64,000 nucleotides of DNA from Pseudogymnoascus destructans (taxonomy: Eukaryota; Ascomycota; Leotiomycetes; Thelebolales; Thelebolaceae). Of the stretch, positions 54,536 through 64,000 are shown piece by piece. Position 1 is the first letter of the stretch. Every line of letters begins with the position of its first letter. The notes under the pieces were generated by a model. The model was not told the DNA's origin, made no database searches, and saw only the letters and a program-made list of their open reading frames with translations. The position numbers and the translations under genes were made by a program. The stretch covers positions 682,001 to 746,000 of the forward strand of contig NW_020167521.1 in the NCBI RefSeq assembly GCF_001641265.1, read 5' to 3'.

Positions 54536-54598
54536 GCATTACATTAGCGTCCTAAGAATTACCACCTACTTGCTCTAGAAGAACGAGAAGATCGTCTT

Positions 54599-55114
54599 AT
54601 GTTGATAGTAGAAGGGCTTGTAGAAGCAGCTGCTTCAACTGCTGCTTCAACTGCTGCTTCAACTGCTGCTTCAACTGCTGCTTCAACTGCTGCTTCCTCA
54701 ACTGTGTATTTAGATCTAGCAGTATTACAGGAGCAGTTAGAAGCCTGTTACGATATCAAGTGCGCCTTGCAGCTCGAGTGGGGGTTCAGGGGTGTGGGGA
54801 GCTTTCCGGGGTTAGAGTGAAGTTTTCAGTTATAGAGTGAATTCTCAGAACTAGTCTCGCTAAAGAGAATTCACTCCACAATAGCTGTATATAGATCGAG
54901 CCACTGCTCGAGTGCTCCTCTTCTCTTTCCTTTCTTCTCTAGATTGAGTTTAATTCATAATACCCAACTGGCGCCCTATGCCTTGGTGAACCGTGACAAA
55001 GCCCGTCTTAAGGTGCAAGAAGAGCGGCTTCAAGCTGCAATAGCTATGCAGCTTGGGGATCTTCGAAGAGAACAGCAGTTACTATTCTCTTCTTTTATAC
55101 ACAAGTATGGATAG
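54599..55114 (+). pseudogene. Small coiled-coil ORF with (AAST)n repeat, split by solo LTR
   Basis: From ATG 54599: MLIVEGLVEAA, then six AAST-type units coded by a 12-bp repeat (GCTGCTTCAACT), then VYLDLAVLQEQLEA. Removing the LTR (54746-54998) plus one duplication copy restores the frame exactly to RLKVQEERLQAAIAMQLGDL and REQQLLFSSFIHKYG, stop 55112-55114. The product (about 85 aa from this ATG) would be Ala-rich then helical. The frame is open upstream for 14 codons (NYHLLALEEREDRL), so the start is uncertain. Likely a gag-like protein of the repeat at 54353; host origin cannot be excluded. Confidence 0.6.
54746..54998 (+). repeat. Solo gypsy-type LTR with 5-bp duplication
   Basis: 253 bp, TGTTACGATATC...GGTGAACCGTGACA, same family as 27516-27773, flanked by AAGCC (54741-54745 and 54999-55003). 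The intact duplication establishes the LTR ends for the family. Confidence 0.95.
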
Positions 55115-55382
55115 GTATGGGGCAAGGGGGTTGACTTCTATATAGCTAGCTACTCTAATATATGTAAATACTCTTCAATTGATGGTGGAGTAACCTTGAA
55201 TCGCTGTGATATTCCGTTACCACATATACAAGTATGGCAATTTGTTACGAGAATAGCGACTGCAAGTACGCTGCTACTGGTTAACTGCCAGCTTTTAAAC
55301 CCTTACTATAAGCTGTATAAGAGAATAGCTGTTGGACTTGACCAGTTCTTGACAGCAATTCATACTGTAGAGAGTGCGTGAT

Positions 55383-55800
55383 TAAACACTTGCTTCTCTA
55401 GTGATAAGTGGCGGCGTCCTCTTGAATGGGTAAAGGGGCACATAATACCAGTTGTACAATTATACACTAGATCACCGTATAACAATAGCCACTTAGGACC
55501 CTCTTTCCCATCTATAATCTGCTTAAGTCTGCCTAACCAGACTCTTGCCACATTGTCCAATCGTTTGTAGTTCCAAGAAAGGGTCCACAGATCGACGACG
55601 CAAGACCATCTGGCGTTACTATAGCTTGCCACTGTTGACTGTGCTGACGCTTATGACCATTGTATACAGCATGTTAAGCTTCGTTAGGGCCAGAAGGACG
55701 GCAGAATCCTCGAAAAGTGCCATCTACAAAGCCCTAAATCTGATGGCATTGACTAATATCCTCTATAGCTGCTGCGAATTCGTTCATCTTATCATATGAT
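55383..55800 (-). mobile_element. PIF/Harbinger-type (DDE_Tnp_4) transposase relic
   Basis: The minus strand, with frame changes and stops, gives GFVDGTFRGFCRPSGPNEA, VYNGHKRQHSQQWQAIVTPD and SSIYGPFLG, then WQESGLADLSRL. GF(V/I)DGT..CRP and YNGHKR.H..K.Q...TPDG are hallmarks of fungal DDE_Tnp_4 transposases, including the first catalytic Asp. Heavily decayed and truncated; ends were not found. Confidence 0.65.
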
Positions 55801-56449
55801 AGATGTGGCGCCTAGGCAAGAGTTGAACCAAACCAGGCAACTAAATACTAGTAGGTATCGTTAAATACAATACTTAACCAAGTACTAGATCGACCAAAGA
55901 TCTAGATACTCGTACTCCACTGACCTAGATAAGCTAGACGGGCAAGTACAACACATAAAGCAGTCTCTAGGTGGGCAATAACCTGACTACGATATACGAT
56001 ATCATCAAGGCGAAGGAGTGGTAGAAGCAGTCGGATTTCCTCAATTGAAAAGCTATATAGTAATTAGTATAGTATAGTATACTATTTAATTGAATAAGAA
56101 GGTATATTTACCGAAGATAATGCTTTACTTTAACTGGTGAATCCTGTCCCTACGATGTAAGACTCTAGGTCTTATGCTCGTATTCGAGTAGCGGCTGGTA
56201 TCGACGCTGAGATCTTTCGAACTGAAGCTGGCGGCGGCGACGGTGTACCTGTAAAAGGAGTAGACTGGTAGCAATAGCAGCTATTAGTATTTGCTGTCTA
56301 TGAACAGCCATTAGAACGCTGGTGTTGGTGCTGGTGTTGGTACTGGTGTTGGTACTGGTGTTAGTGCTGTCGTAATTTGAGAATTTGCACTCGATCAAAC
56401 TATCACCAGAAGGCAAAATTGTCAGACCCGCTTAAATCATTCCCATTCT
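55801..56449. other. Repeat-derived DNA, no gene
   Basis: Contains a short tandem repeat (GGTGTTGGTACT/GCT)n at about 56319-56370; its minus-strand translation is a Thr-Asn-Thr-Ser repeat followed by a hydrophobic stretch, with no other support as a gene. AGTATAGTATAGTATACT occurs near 56066. Confidence 0.45.
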
Positions 56450-57328
56450 GCTATGCTAGACTTGGCCATTTTGGCGAGAAATGGGCGCGAAGGTGGTGGC
56501 GGTCGCAAAAGGGTATATATATATATTTGTAAGTTATGGCACAGAAGTACCGCGATGTATCTTTTTGCATATGAGAGTCGAGTAGTAGAACCTTCGTATC
56601 CTCCGAATCTGTATGCTTTGCAAAATGCTCTAGCCACCAAAGAGCAAGCTGGCTATTTGAAAATCCAGAGTCCAGAGTTTGAGAGTAGTACTAGCTCCGT
56701 GCCTTTGAGGTTCGTATGGTACTCGAGTACCAAGAATCCATATGTATTTTGCTCGGAATGACAAGTACAGGTGGTATGACTTTTCCTACTTCGGACACAG
56801 CCTCTAGGATAGTAATAGACGTACGATTTTCAGGGCTAGGCGTATAGAGCTCCTTTGCTATTTGTGGTACCATAACCTTCTCACCTCCAGGAATTCCAAT
56901 CCTAAAGCCTGTTTCATCCATATTCCAAATTGACTCGAGCTGTATACTTCTAGTATAAACTCATGGTACTCTCGAAACCACCGTGTAATAGTAGGCTCAT
57001 CTTGAGCTTTCGTACGCTGTAGTGCAATAGGCTTTGTAGTGATAAAGTGGAATTCTTAAAGCTCATTCTTAATATATTTAGTAGGCCAGCAAAAATATCA
57101 TGCTTCTAGTAGCTCCAAGCCCTAGGTAATACTGCTCAAGGATCCATTTCTTAAGGGCTTCTAACTGTGCAGTAGACACACCTTATTCCTACCAGCCTTA
57201 GCACGCCGTTTGAGGCTCATCCGTAGTGTTGATTCGGGGATTTTGAAAATGTGACAGGCAGCAATTATAGACTCAGAAGGGTTTTCTGCAAGCCACTCAT
57301 GGGCATTTGATATACGAGTCCCCTCCAT
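56450..57328 (-). mobile_element. pogo-type transposase relic pogo-4
   Basis: Reading the minus strand from ATG 57328: MEGTRISNAHEWLAENPSES and AACHIFKIPESTLRMSLKRR (helix-turn-helix), then pieces with FREYHEFILEVY, DETGFRIGIPGGEKVMVP (first Asp, near 56915) and SEVGKVIPPVLVIPSKIHMD. Then LLLDSHMQKDTSRYF occurs near 56600. Related to pogo-3 (shared AHEWLAENPS/AKEWLLANPS and HIFKIPESTLR/TIFKVKADTLR) and retains the segment pogo-3 lost. Many stops. Confidence 0.78.
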
Positions 57329-57748
57329 TAAATGAATTGTATAGGATTACAATATAAATTACTATCTACATCTATGGAAAATGTTTTGTTGAGGAATAGC
57401 GGTGAACGGACGCACGTCGCGAAACCGCGCACATCGCTTCCGCTCGTTTTGAAACCGCACGGATCGGTTCCTCCAACCCTGAGCGATACTTGCATTAGTA
57501 TTACGCACCATCCCCACCGCCGTTCCTGCCTGAGCCACCCAGCCCGCTGCTGCAAACACCCACCCTCCTACAACCTCCCACTTTTAATCATGTCCTGTCC
57601 TGAATAAACCATCCACCTTCGGACATTCTCCATCTTCCAGCAACTCCGACCGACCGGCAGACGACGATAGCAGCCACTACAATCTAGCACCACCACCACC
57701 ACCGAGCTAGCGAATGCACCAGACCGACACCACCACCACCACCACACC
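57329..57748. other. Boundary of repeat block and glutaredoxin promoter
   Basis: Composition switches from A/T-rich repeat DNA to G+C-rich host DNA near 57400. The last 150 bp are (ACC)-rich, including CACCACCACCACC runs directly before the start codon. Confidence 0.5.
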
Positions 57749-58711
57749 ATGGCCCCCCGCCGCAACCGCAACCGCCTCCTCTTCATCCTCGTCCTCTTCG
57801 CCGTAGTAGGAATCCTCTACCTCACCTCCTCCTCCCGCGCCGTCGCCACCCACGACTTCTACACCCGCACCCGCTCGCGCCTCGAGACCAATGGGGGGAG
57901 CAGCAGCAACAGCGGTAGCTCCCTAGACAAAATCACCCCCCAGCGCAAGACCAGCATTGGAAGCGACGACGATGAAGTCGCCAAAGCAATGAGTCGCCGC
58001 CTCATGGATGCAGAGGTCGCGGCGAAGGAGATGGCTAATAAGAAGGCTCCGACGAGGGAGAGCGTTATGGGTGATGATGGTGGTGCTGGGAGCGATAAAG
58101 ATCGTGGGGAGGGTGCCCAGAAGGTGGTGGTGACGCCGCCGAAGGAGATAGTGAAGGATAGTGGGAAGGGGGCGAAGGGTGCGAAAGATAGGAATGTGGC
58201 GGGGAGGAAGAAGTATCCCATTGCGGAGGAGGGGAAGGTGGTGGAGAAACAGGAGAAGGAGAAGGTGGATGAGTCGGATGAGGCGGTTACGGCGGGGATG
58301 AATGGGATTCTTAAGATGTCGCCTAGTTCGTCCTTCCCCCCCCAAAGAACCCCCCCCAAAGAAAACCCCCGGCTAACCACGACCCCCCACAGTTATCATC
58401 TTCTCCAAATCCTACTGCGGCTTCTCGCGCAAGGCAAAGTCCATCCTCCTCACCAAATACGTCATAACACCCACCCCCTACGTCGTAGAACTCGACAAGC
58501 ACCCTCTCGGCCCGGCCCTACAGGCGCGGCTGGCGACGATGACGGGACGCAAGACGGTGCCGAATGTGTTGGTGAAGGGGAAGAGTATTGGGGGGGGAAT
58601 GATGTGGTGGCGCTGGATGAGATGGGGGAGTTGGGGGAGAAGGTGGTGGGGTTGGGCGGGAAGGGGGTTAGTGTTGCTTTGCGGGAGGTGGAGGGGGAGG
58701 GGGAGGTGTGA
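57749..58711 (+). CDS. Membrane-anchored monothiol glutaredoxin, frameshift in G8 run
   Basis: Exon 1 57749-58325, intron 58326-58392 (GTTCGT...CAG), exon 2 from 58393. The N-terminal segment LLFILVLFAVVGILYLTSSS is a signal anchor; a charged linker of ~170 residues follows; then IIFSKSYCGFSRKAK with the CGFS-type active site, YVVELDKHPLGPAL and GRKTVPNVLVKGKSIGGG (glutathione site). This is the layout of early-secretory Grx6/Grx7-type enzymes, which handle glutathionylation or bind Fe-S, though those of yeast have CSYS/CPYS. After SIGG, an 8-base G run (58590-58597) throws the reading out of frame; the expected NDVVALDEMGELGEKV continuation lies in the next frame and ends at 58711. One G fewer than nine (or two more than six) explains it. 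Confidence 0.82.
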   Translation: MAPRRNRNRLLFILVLFAVVGILYLTSSSRAVATHDFYTRTRSRLETNGGSSSNSGSSLDKITPQRKTSIGSDDDEVAKAMSRRLMDAEVAAKEMANKKAPTRESVMGDDGGAGSDKDRGEGAQKVVVTPPKEIVKDSGKGAKGAKDRNVAGRKKYPIAEEGKVVEKQEKEKVDESDEAVTAGMNGILKMSPSSSFPPQRTPPKENPRLTTTPHSYHLLQILLRLLAQGKVHPPHQIRHNTHPLRRRTRQAPSRPGPTGAAGDDDGTQDGAECVGEGEEYWGGNDVVALDEMGELGEKVVGLGGKGVSVALREVEGEGEV

Positions 58712-59244
58712 GGATGGGGCTGGGGCTGGGGGAGAAGTGATGGGATAGTGGAAGGGGGAGGGGGGGAGTGTGTGCATATAATTCGGCGTCTCGGTAGCAT
58801 TGTGGGAAAAGACGGGGCGTTCGGTAGTGAGGCAGGCATCTTTGAAATTTTCAGGGCCATTGGGGGTTAGATGAATAGGTCTGCGGGGGGTAAACGCGAC
58901 GTTAACCACAGTAAGTCTGGATATGTAGCCAGCGTGTATAATAATACTAGTCTTTTCAACTTCTACGCCGTGCGTGCAAGTATTGTAAGATGAAGTGAAG
59001 TGTGAAGTATGAAGTGTGTGAGAAAAGAAGTGGTTCACAAAAGGCACCACGGACATTAAAATCCCATTCCAAGACCCTTCTATATGCTACAAAAACCGAT
59101 GTGAACAGGGCGCTGCGTCCCGAAACGCCATAAACTGGCAAAAGGCGGCAAGGTAAGTAAGTATACTAAGTAACCCCCTTCCCCCCAAAAAAGACACGGT
59201 AGAATAGGTAATCCCCTTTTCAAAATACAAGACGGATAAACAAT
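58712..59244. other. Convergent gap between glutaredoxin and ATG27
   Basis: 3' flanks of both genes. GAAGTGAAGTGTGAAGTATGAAGTGTG near 58993-59020 is a minor repeat. No gene is seen. Confidence 0.5.
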
Positions 59245-60386
59245 CTATACGGCGGAATACCCGCCCCTTGACCCGCTGTCTTGCACGGTGTTGAAGACGC
59301 GACGGGACCAGTCTTTGACGAGGTAGGGGACGTCGCGGATGGTGTCGCCGTGGGGGAGGAGGTCCCACCCGCGAGCGCCGTAGCGGTTGTAGTTGAGCCA
59401 GGAGCCGAAGATGAGGTAGGCTGCTGTGGATAGGAATGCGCTGTTGTATGTTAGCTTGGTGTTTATCTCCAAATAGGGACGGCTGGAAATAAATGGGGGG
59501 GGGGACGAACATAATAATAAACCAAGTAAAAAACCCCCAACTCCCCTTCTCCTTCCCCCCTCCCCCCTCAACACTCTCACAAGCATACTTCGTCCACCAC
59601 TCCAGCGTCAGCACATCAACCTCCCCCTTCGCCCCCTCAGGTCCATACTTCTTAAACACCAACGCCTTCGTCGCCCTCGTCGTGCTATTCCCCCCCTCTT
59701 CCTTTCGTCTGTACACATCCAACACCCCCTCCTCCCCCTCCTCCTCCTCCGTCCCCTCCACCTCAGGATCACACAAAAACTCCACCACAGCTTTCTGTTT
59801 CCGCCCGTTATACGACCCGCCGTGTAGCTCGACGCGGATGCCCTCGCGCGCTTGGTCGGCGGGGGAAGGGGCGGTGCGGAGGCGCGTGTAGGAGGCGTCG
59901 AGGAGGGTGCCGCCGGGGAAGTTTTGGAGATCGCCGGCTATGGGGATGACGCGGGAGATGGTGGTGGTTTTTTCGTTGATTAGGCGCTCGATTGCGCAGA
60001 CTGGGGGGGGTTGGGGGTTAGTATCAAGTTTCTTGTGTCTGGTTGAGTGGTGGCTGGGTGGATTGGACGGGGATGGGGATGGGGGGATGAGGGTAGGGAC
60101 GGGGAAAAGGGGAGGGGGAAGACAAACCTCGAGTAGGCCCCGGACACCTCTCCTCCTTCTTCACATCGCTATCCGGCACCAGCGGCCGACAGATATTAAT
60201 CGTATACGTGGTATTCAGAAATGACGGCGGCTGCTCCACGCCATGCATGACCGAGTGCGGCCCATCCAGCGCGCTGAGATCAAAGTTATGCTTATCGGCT
60301 AGCATCTTGGAGCAGTCGATCGTCCCTAGCGCCGCGGCGGAGAGTGGGAGTAGGAGGGGGAGGAGGAGGGATAGGAGCGTGGGCAT
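59245..60386 (-). CDS. ATG27: Autophagy-related protein Atg27
   Basis: Type I membrane protein that cycles Golgi-vacuole-Atg9 vesicles and supports autophagosome formation. Proposed exons are 60128-60386, 59511-60000 and 59245-59440; introns GTTTGT...CAG (127 nt) and GTTCGT...CAG (70 nt) keep frame, 314 aa. I chose ATG 60386 because it starts the signal peptide MPTLLSLLLPLLLPLSAAAL; ATG 60419 adds 11 residues. The lumenal mannose-6-phosphate-receptor-like domain has GTIDCSKMLADKHNFDLSAL, CPGPTRVCAIERL and LHGGSYNGRKQKAVVEFLCD; the membrane helix WGFFTWFIIIAFLSTAAYLI spans the second junction. The tail YGARGWDLLPHGDTIRDVPY ends in RGGYSAV, the Tyr sorting signal. Confidence 0.93.
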
Positions 60387-60735
60387 TGTGATGCTGGAGG
60401 GGCGGTGGGGGATGTGCATGTTGGGCGTGGGTGGGAGCTAAGCTCCAGGGACTCGGGATGGGGGATGCAAGGAGGGGGGTGGGTGCAGGTGTTGGGAGAA
60501 GAGTGGTATAGGGTCCAGATGGGGGACTCGGAGTGTGGGCTTCGCTTTGTTCGGTGGGATGGACGCTGTCGCTGTCGTCGCTGTCGCTGTCGTCGCTACT
60601 TGGCCCGTCTTGGTCATGACGAGGTGGTCGTTCGCAAGAAACGTCGCTGGGGACGTAGACTTGGCATCACGTGATTAGTTTAAATATGAATATTTGCGAG
60701 GGTCTTGGATATATAGAGCTTGATTAGCAGTTGTT
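60387..60735. other. Divergent promoter region ATG27 / Cys-rich gene
   Basis: Contains a CGCTGTCGT triplet-like repeat at 60568-60596 (GTCGCTGTCGTCGCTGTCGC). No gene is seen. Confidence 0.5.
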
Positions 60736-62317
60736 ATGCGACAACACCTGCCCCGCTATCTATTTGCACACAGTAGACTCGTTGATGGTGGTATGTATAT
60801 CCCCTTCTTCTATGGGATAGGATCTTGGGCTAATCTCTCTCAGGTGATGTTGTCTAGCAGGCTACGCATGTGCGAGCAATAGCTGCATTCCGACCACGAG
60901 CTCAGCAATAAGCACGCCTTGCGATGCATCATCTACTCACTGTCCCGCCGCCTTCGGTGGCTGCTGCCACAGTGACTATGCCTGCGGCCAGGGATTCTGT
61001 TACCCGACGGCATATCCCACAGTCAAAGTAACGATCGCGACAACGACGACAGATTCAAAGGGTCATGTTGCAACAGTCAATGCCGTCATCAACACCGCAT
61101 ATATGCCTTCAACTCAGCCCACATTAGGGCCCAGTCCAGTGGCAACAGCGGCAGTCAGCAGATTCACTCCAACTACCATTCCAGTCGCCAAGGTAGCGTC
61201 GACACCAGGTTCATCATCTGGTCTCTCAAAGGGTGCTCTCGCTGGCATCGTAGTGGGGGTAGTCGTAATCCTCATAGCCATCATCGCAACATGCTGGTGT
61301 CTGCTGCGGCGCATCAACGCTGTAGCCAGGCAATCTGAAGGCCAACGCACCTCGGGCTCCGGCTCAAACCGCACACCCATGTCCAAGAACCGCGGCCCCA
61401 ATGGCGGCCACATCGGGGCTCCACTCAGAGGCCCAACAAACGTCGACTTTGACAACATGTCCATCGACCCCCTGATGATGACCTCTTCCGGCTCTGCAAC
61501 CCCTCATCTCTCGCGCCCCACCCCAACACACAACCGAGTTACGATACCCAAATCACTCAGGCTCCCGCCCTCTCCCCACCCATTCCAAGCCCCTACGCCT
61601 CACCCCTAGCAAACGCACAAGGCGGCTACCAAGCCGTCCCCCTAGGAGACGCGCAGTACTTCGACACGCGCCACCACTCCGGCCAAGGCAGTCCCAGCAA
61701 CGTCTCGCCCTACTCCCCCGGGTACCCTACATCTGCTTCATGGGGCGAGCCAGTCCCGGATCCGGCGGTGCGAGACCAGAATCTGCGCTTTGGACGGATC
61801 AGCAATCCGTCGCCCGGGGTGGATAGGCATTGGTCGCAGATTAGCGATATCAGTGCCCTTTCGCGGGCCGGGGATCGGGATGGCGGAGTTGGATCCAAGG
61901 AGTGGGCTGGTGGAGATGTCTGAGCGGGAGTCCTCGGCTGCTGGTGCTGCGGGCGCGGCTGCTGGTAGTACCACAGCGAACCGCTCAAGCGTAGACAGCC
62001 ACAAAAAAACCAACAGTTTCGAATTCATCGCCCACCGCCGCAAACGCAGCAGTGCCAGCTCGGGGATGTCTCAACTCCTCACCCCCCCCCTTCCGGGCGG
62101 CCAAAGCCCGATATTAGAAAATGAAGCTGCTGAGACCGAGGCGGAGGTTGGGGGAGGCGCAGAGTGGGAGAGGAGACGTCGCGCTACGAGGAGTGAGGAG
62201 GCGGAGGGGGGGCAAATCGTGTATGCGCATCAGCCTACGCCTGTGGTGCTCCGGGGGGGCGGGGTGGGGGATGCGGGGTTGCCGTCGCCGGTTGGTGGGG
62301 GGGTTCGGGGGGGATAA
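60736..62317 (+). CDS. Cys-rich single-pass membrane protein, start uncertain, two frameshifts
   Basis: From about 60866 the frame reads YACASNSCIPTTSSAISTPC, then CPAAFGGCCHSDYACGQGFC, a Cys-rich ectodomain, a Ser/Thr stalk and the membrane helix GALAGIVVGVVVILIAIIAT with CWCLLRR following (61230-61310), like Mid2-type fungal surface proteins. The cytosolic part changes frame near 61520 (to SYDTQITQAPALSPPIPSPY and GGYQAVPLGDAQYF) and again near 61875 (to MAELDPRSGLVEMSERESSA), stop 62315-62317. Neither switch fits an intron; both lie in C- or G-rich runs. ATG 60736 with a short intron to about 60859 would supply the start, but it gives no convincing signal peptide. It is either a pseudogene or a gene with assembly indels. 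Confidence 0.55.
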
Positions 62318-63222
62318 ATCGGAAGCCTTTGGGTGGTACGGGTGCGTAGTGAAGTGGGAGAAGGGGGGGGAGGTTTGGTGTGGGATTGTATGGTGACGTT
62401 TTTTTATGTGAGAGCGGGATTAGGGTATACATAGGCTGGCGCATTATTTCTTGTTATGGGTTCTTGGGATAGGTATGAGAAATGGATGGAGAAAGCGGCA
62501 TCTGAGCGAATGAGCGAATATACCAAACGACGTTGGATGTCTGCGTAAGTAAGTAGTATATTTGGATATTTTATATAGAGCGGAGAATGATTGGAAAGCA
62601 TCAAATTTACTATATATATGTACTCTCTATTTCAATCATAAATATCTTGTCTGTTGCCGTCCTCGTTGATGAACTTGTCCGGAGGCGGTGTAATTTTTTC
62701 CCGACAGTGGCTTGTACAACGGCTGGGCCACCATCGTCAACTCGGTGTGTTTAAAGTTTAAACCAGTTAGTAAACTTGCTTCACTTTAGACACAGCATAT
62801 TTCCTGGTTTTTAAATGCAAATCCTACTAATAACAAGGCTACCTACAGTGGAGTCGGTACTCAGCCGCATCTCATCTTGTCGTGCAGACGGTTATCACCT
62901 GAGACTAGGTCAGCCCTGCGGGACGATTCTTTGGGGGTTTGCTAGGTGCGTGCGACGCTTTATGGTAATGGGTGGAGATATAAAGATCTGATGGTATGGG
63001 CATTTCAAGGTATTTGCACGTTTGTGAGGGTGGTCAGGATTGAACTGACTGATATATAGACCTGACGTTGCCTCATCGTTCCTGTTACGGCACGGGTCGT
63101 TATCACATATATACCCTGCATTGTGCTATCCGGATATTAATTCATCTAGTAAAACTTTGATATCAAGGAAATCCAAAGGCTACACCAGTGCTAGCCCAGA
63201 ACCAATATCAACACAGGCAAAC
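62318..63222. other. Intergenic, no gene seen
   Basis: 3' flank of the Cys-rich gene, then A/T-richer DNA up to the F-box gene start. No repeat or gene is recognised. Confidence 0.5.
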
Positions 63223-64000
63223 ATGTCCCTCCCATCCTACAAAGACGCAGTCACCCCCCTCGACCCCCTCGACTTCGTCGCCACCTATCTCTCAACGCAT
63301 GACCTCCTCACCTGCTCCCTAGTAAACAAATCCTTCAACAGCGTCTTCGCAAAATACCTCTGGGAGGATCCTCTCCGCATCATTGGCAACGGTGCCAAAC
63401 GGATCCCTTTCCACCTAGGTCCGTCCTCCCCTTACCACAGTCGCAAGCCTCTACTAACCAGACTACAGAAAAATACCGCCTCCTCAGCAGATCCATCGCA
63501 GCCACAAGAGAGTCCACCAAACACCTAGTGCAAACAATAGACTACCGCCAGCAATGGATCCCAAAGATGTACGCCCTCCCCAAACACGTCAGCCAGCGCG
63601 CACTCACCATGGACGCTGGGTACTGGAACTCCCAACGCATAGTCTACAAGCTCCTCAGCGACCTCCCCGCTCACTTCCCCCGTGCCAGATTCCTCTTCCT
63701 CGATGACATCGAGTTCCCCCCTTCCCCCTCCTCTCCACCGCCGGAAACATGCCATCCACTCCTCCTCAGCCTGCGGGACTGCCAAAACATCGCCACCATA
63801 CTCAGTCCAGACGACGCAGCGGAGTTTCTAAGTGAGGTAATCTACTTAGATATCTCGCACACCGCCCTCCGCGACTCCTACGGCCACCCAACCTATCCCC
63901 TCTCACACCTCATGCTCCCCTTCCTGCGCACCCTAAAACTCCAACACGTCTCCCTCTTAGACTCAGACCTGCGCGCGCTCTTGGCTGCAAGCCCGCATCA
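63223..64000 (+). CDS. F-box protein, 3' end outside window
   Basis: Adaptor that would link a substrate to the SCF ubiquitin ligase through Skp1. Exon 1 63223-63418, intron 63419-63468 (50 nt, GTCCGT...CAG), exon 2 from 63469 open to the window end. I chose ATG 63223 (MSLPSYKDAVTPLDPLDFVA); the in-frame region upstream is not conserved-looking. Residues ~12-60 form the F-box (LDFVATYLSTHDLLTCSLVN, then FNSVFAKYLWEDPLRI). Then leucine-rich stretches such as VIYLDISHTALRDSYG and LPFLRTLKLQHVSLLDSDLR suggest LRR-type repeats. The target is unknown. Confidence 0.82.

Noticed and set aside
56165..56416. Minus-strand ORF with Thr-Asn-Thr-Ser repeat and hydrophobic stretch
   Set aside because: Repeat arises from a 12-bp tandem array in transposon debris; short, no homologue recognised, no other coding signal.
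1..64000. CRISPR arrays, bacterial operons or ribosome-binding sites
   Set aside because: Spliced genes, fungal protein families and eukaryotic transposons show nuclear fungal DNA; no spacer-repeat pattern was found.

Overview
The window looks like a chromosome segment of a filamentous ascomycete (Pezizomycotina). Host genes carry short GT-AG introns (46-75 nt, one of 389 nt), are G+C rich, and encode typical fungal proteins: a Puf4-type RNA-binding protein, FacC/Yat-type carnitine acetyltransferase, Atg27, EMC7, Wwm1-type WW protein and an F-box protein. I cannot fix the species from sequence alone.

Layout. 1-3317 is the 3' three quarters of a PUF4-like gene. 4.8-15.2 kb is a transposon nest: octamer minisatellite, inverted gypsy LTR piece, decayed Ty1/copia element, pogo-type remnant, and inside it a structurally intact hAT element. 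15.7-16.7 kb holds a single Nudix gene. 17.1-21.9 kb is a second repeat block with a palindrome (arms about 0.9 kb) and a rearranged hAT whose target duplications are now in inverted orientation. 22.0-23.5 kb is a WW-domain gene, followed by a phenol-hydroxylase pseudogene. 26.1-30.9 kb is a second copia element with both LTRs, disrupted by a gypsy fragment and a solo LTR. 32.5-43.4 kb is mostly host genes: a choline-transporter-like membrane protein, a P450 pseudogene, a Wwm1-type gene, EMC7 and cytosolic carnitine acetyltransferase. 43.9-44.9 kb is a broken TPR gene. 45.3-49.3 kb is a pogo element (TA duplication) carrying an intact hAT (8-bp duplication). An MFS gene follows. 51.8-57.3 kb is a third repeat block with a mevalonate kinase fragment, internally deleted pogo copies, a Harbinger-like relic and a solo LTR with a perfect 5-bp duplication. 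57.7-64.0 kb holds a glutaredoxin, ATG27, a Cys-rich single-pass membrane protein and the start of an F-box gene.

The host genes do not form an obvious pathway cluster. Several concern the secretory/endomembrane system (EMC7, Atg27, membrane-anchored glutaredoxin), but that is probably coincidence of synteny. The notable features are structural: two hAT elements with uninterrupted transposase genes, TIRs and exact 8-bp duplications, each sitting inside a pogo-type element; four independent inversion or fold-back events inside repeats; a solo LTR that interrupts a small repeat-containing ORF exactly in frame; and frameshifts in two otherwise conserved genes, one lying in a homopolymer. I did not find an obvious new multi-gene system.
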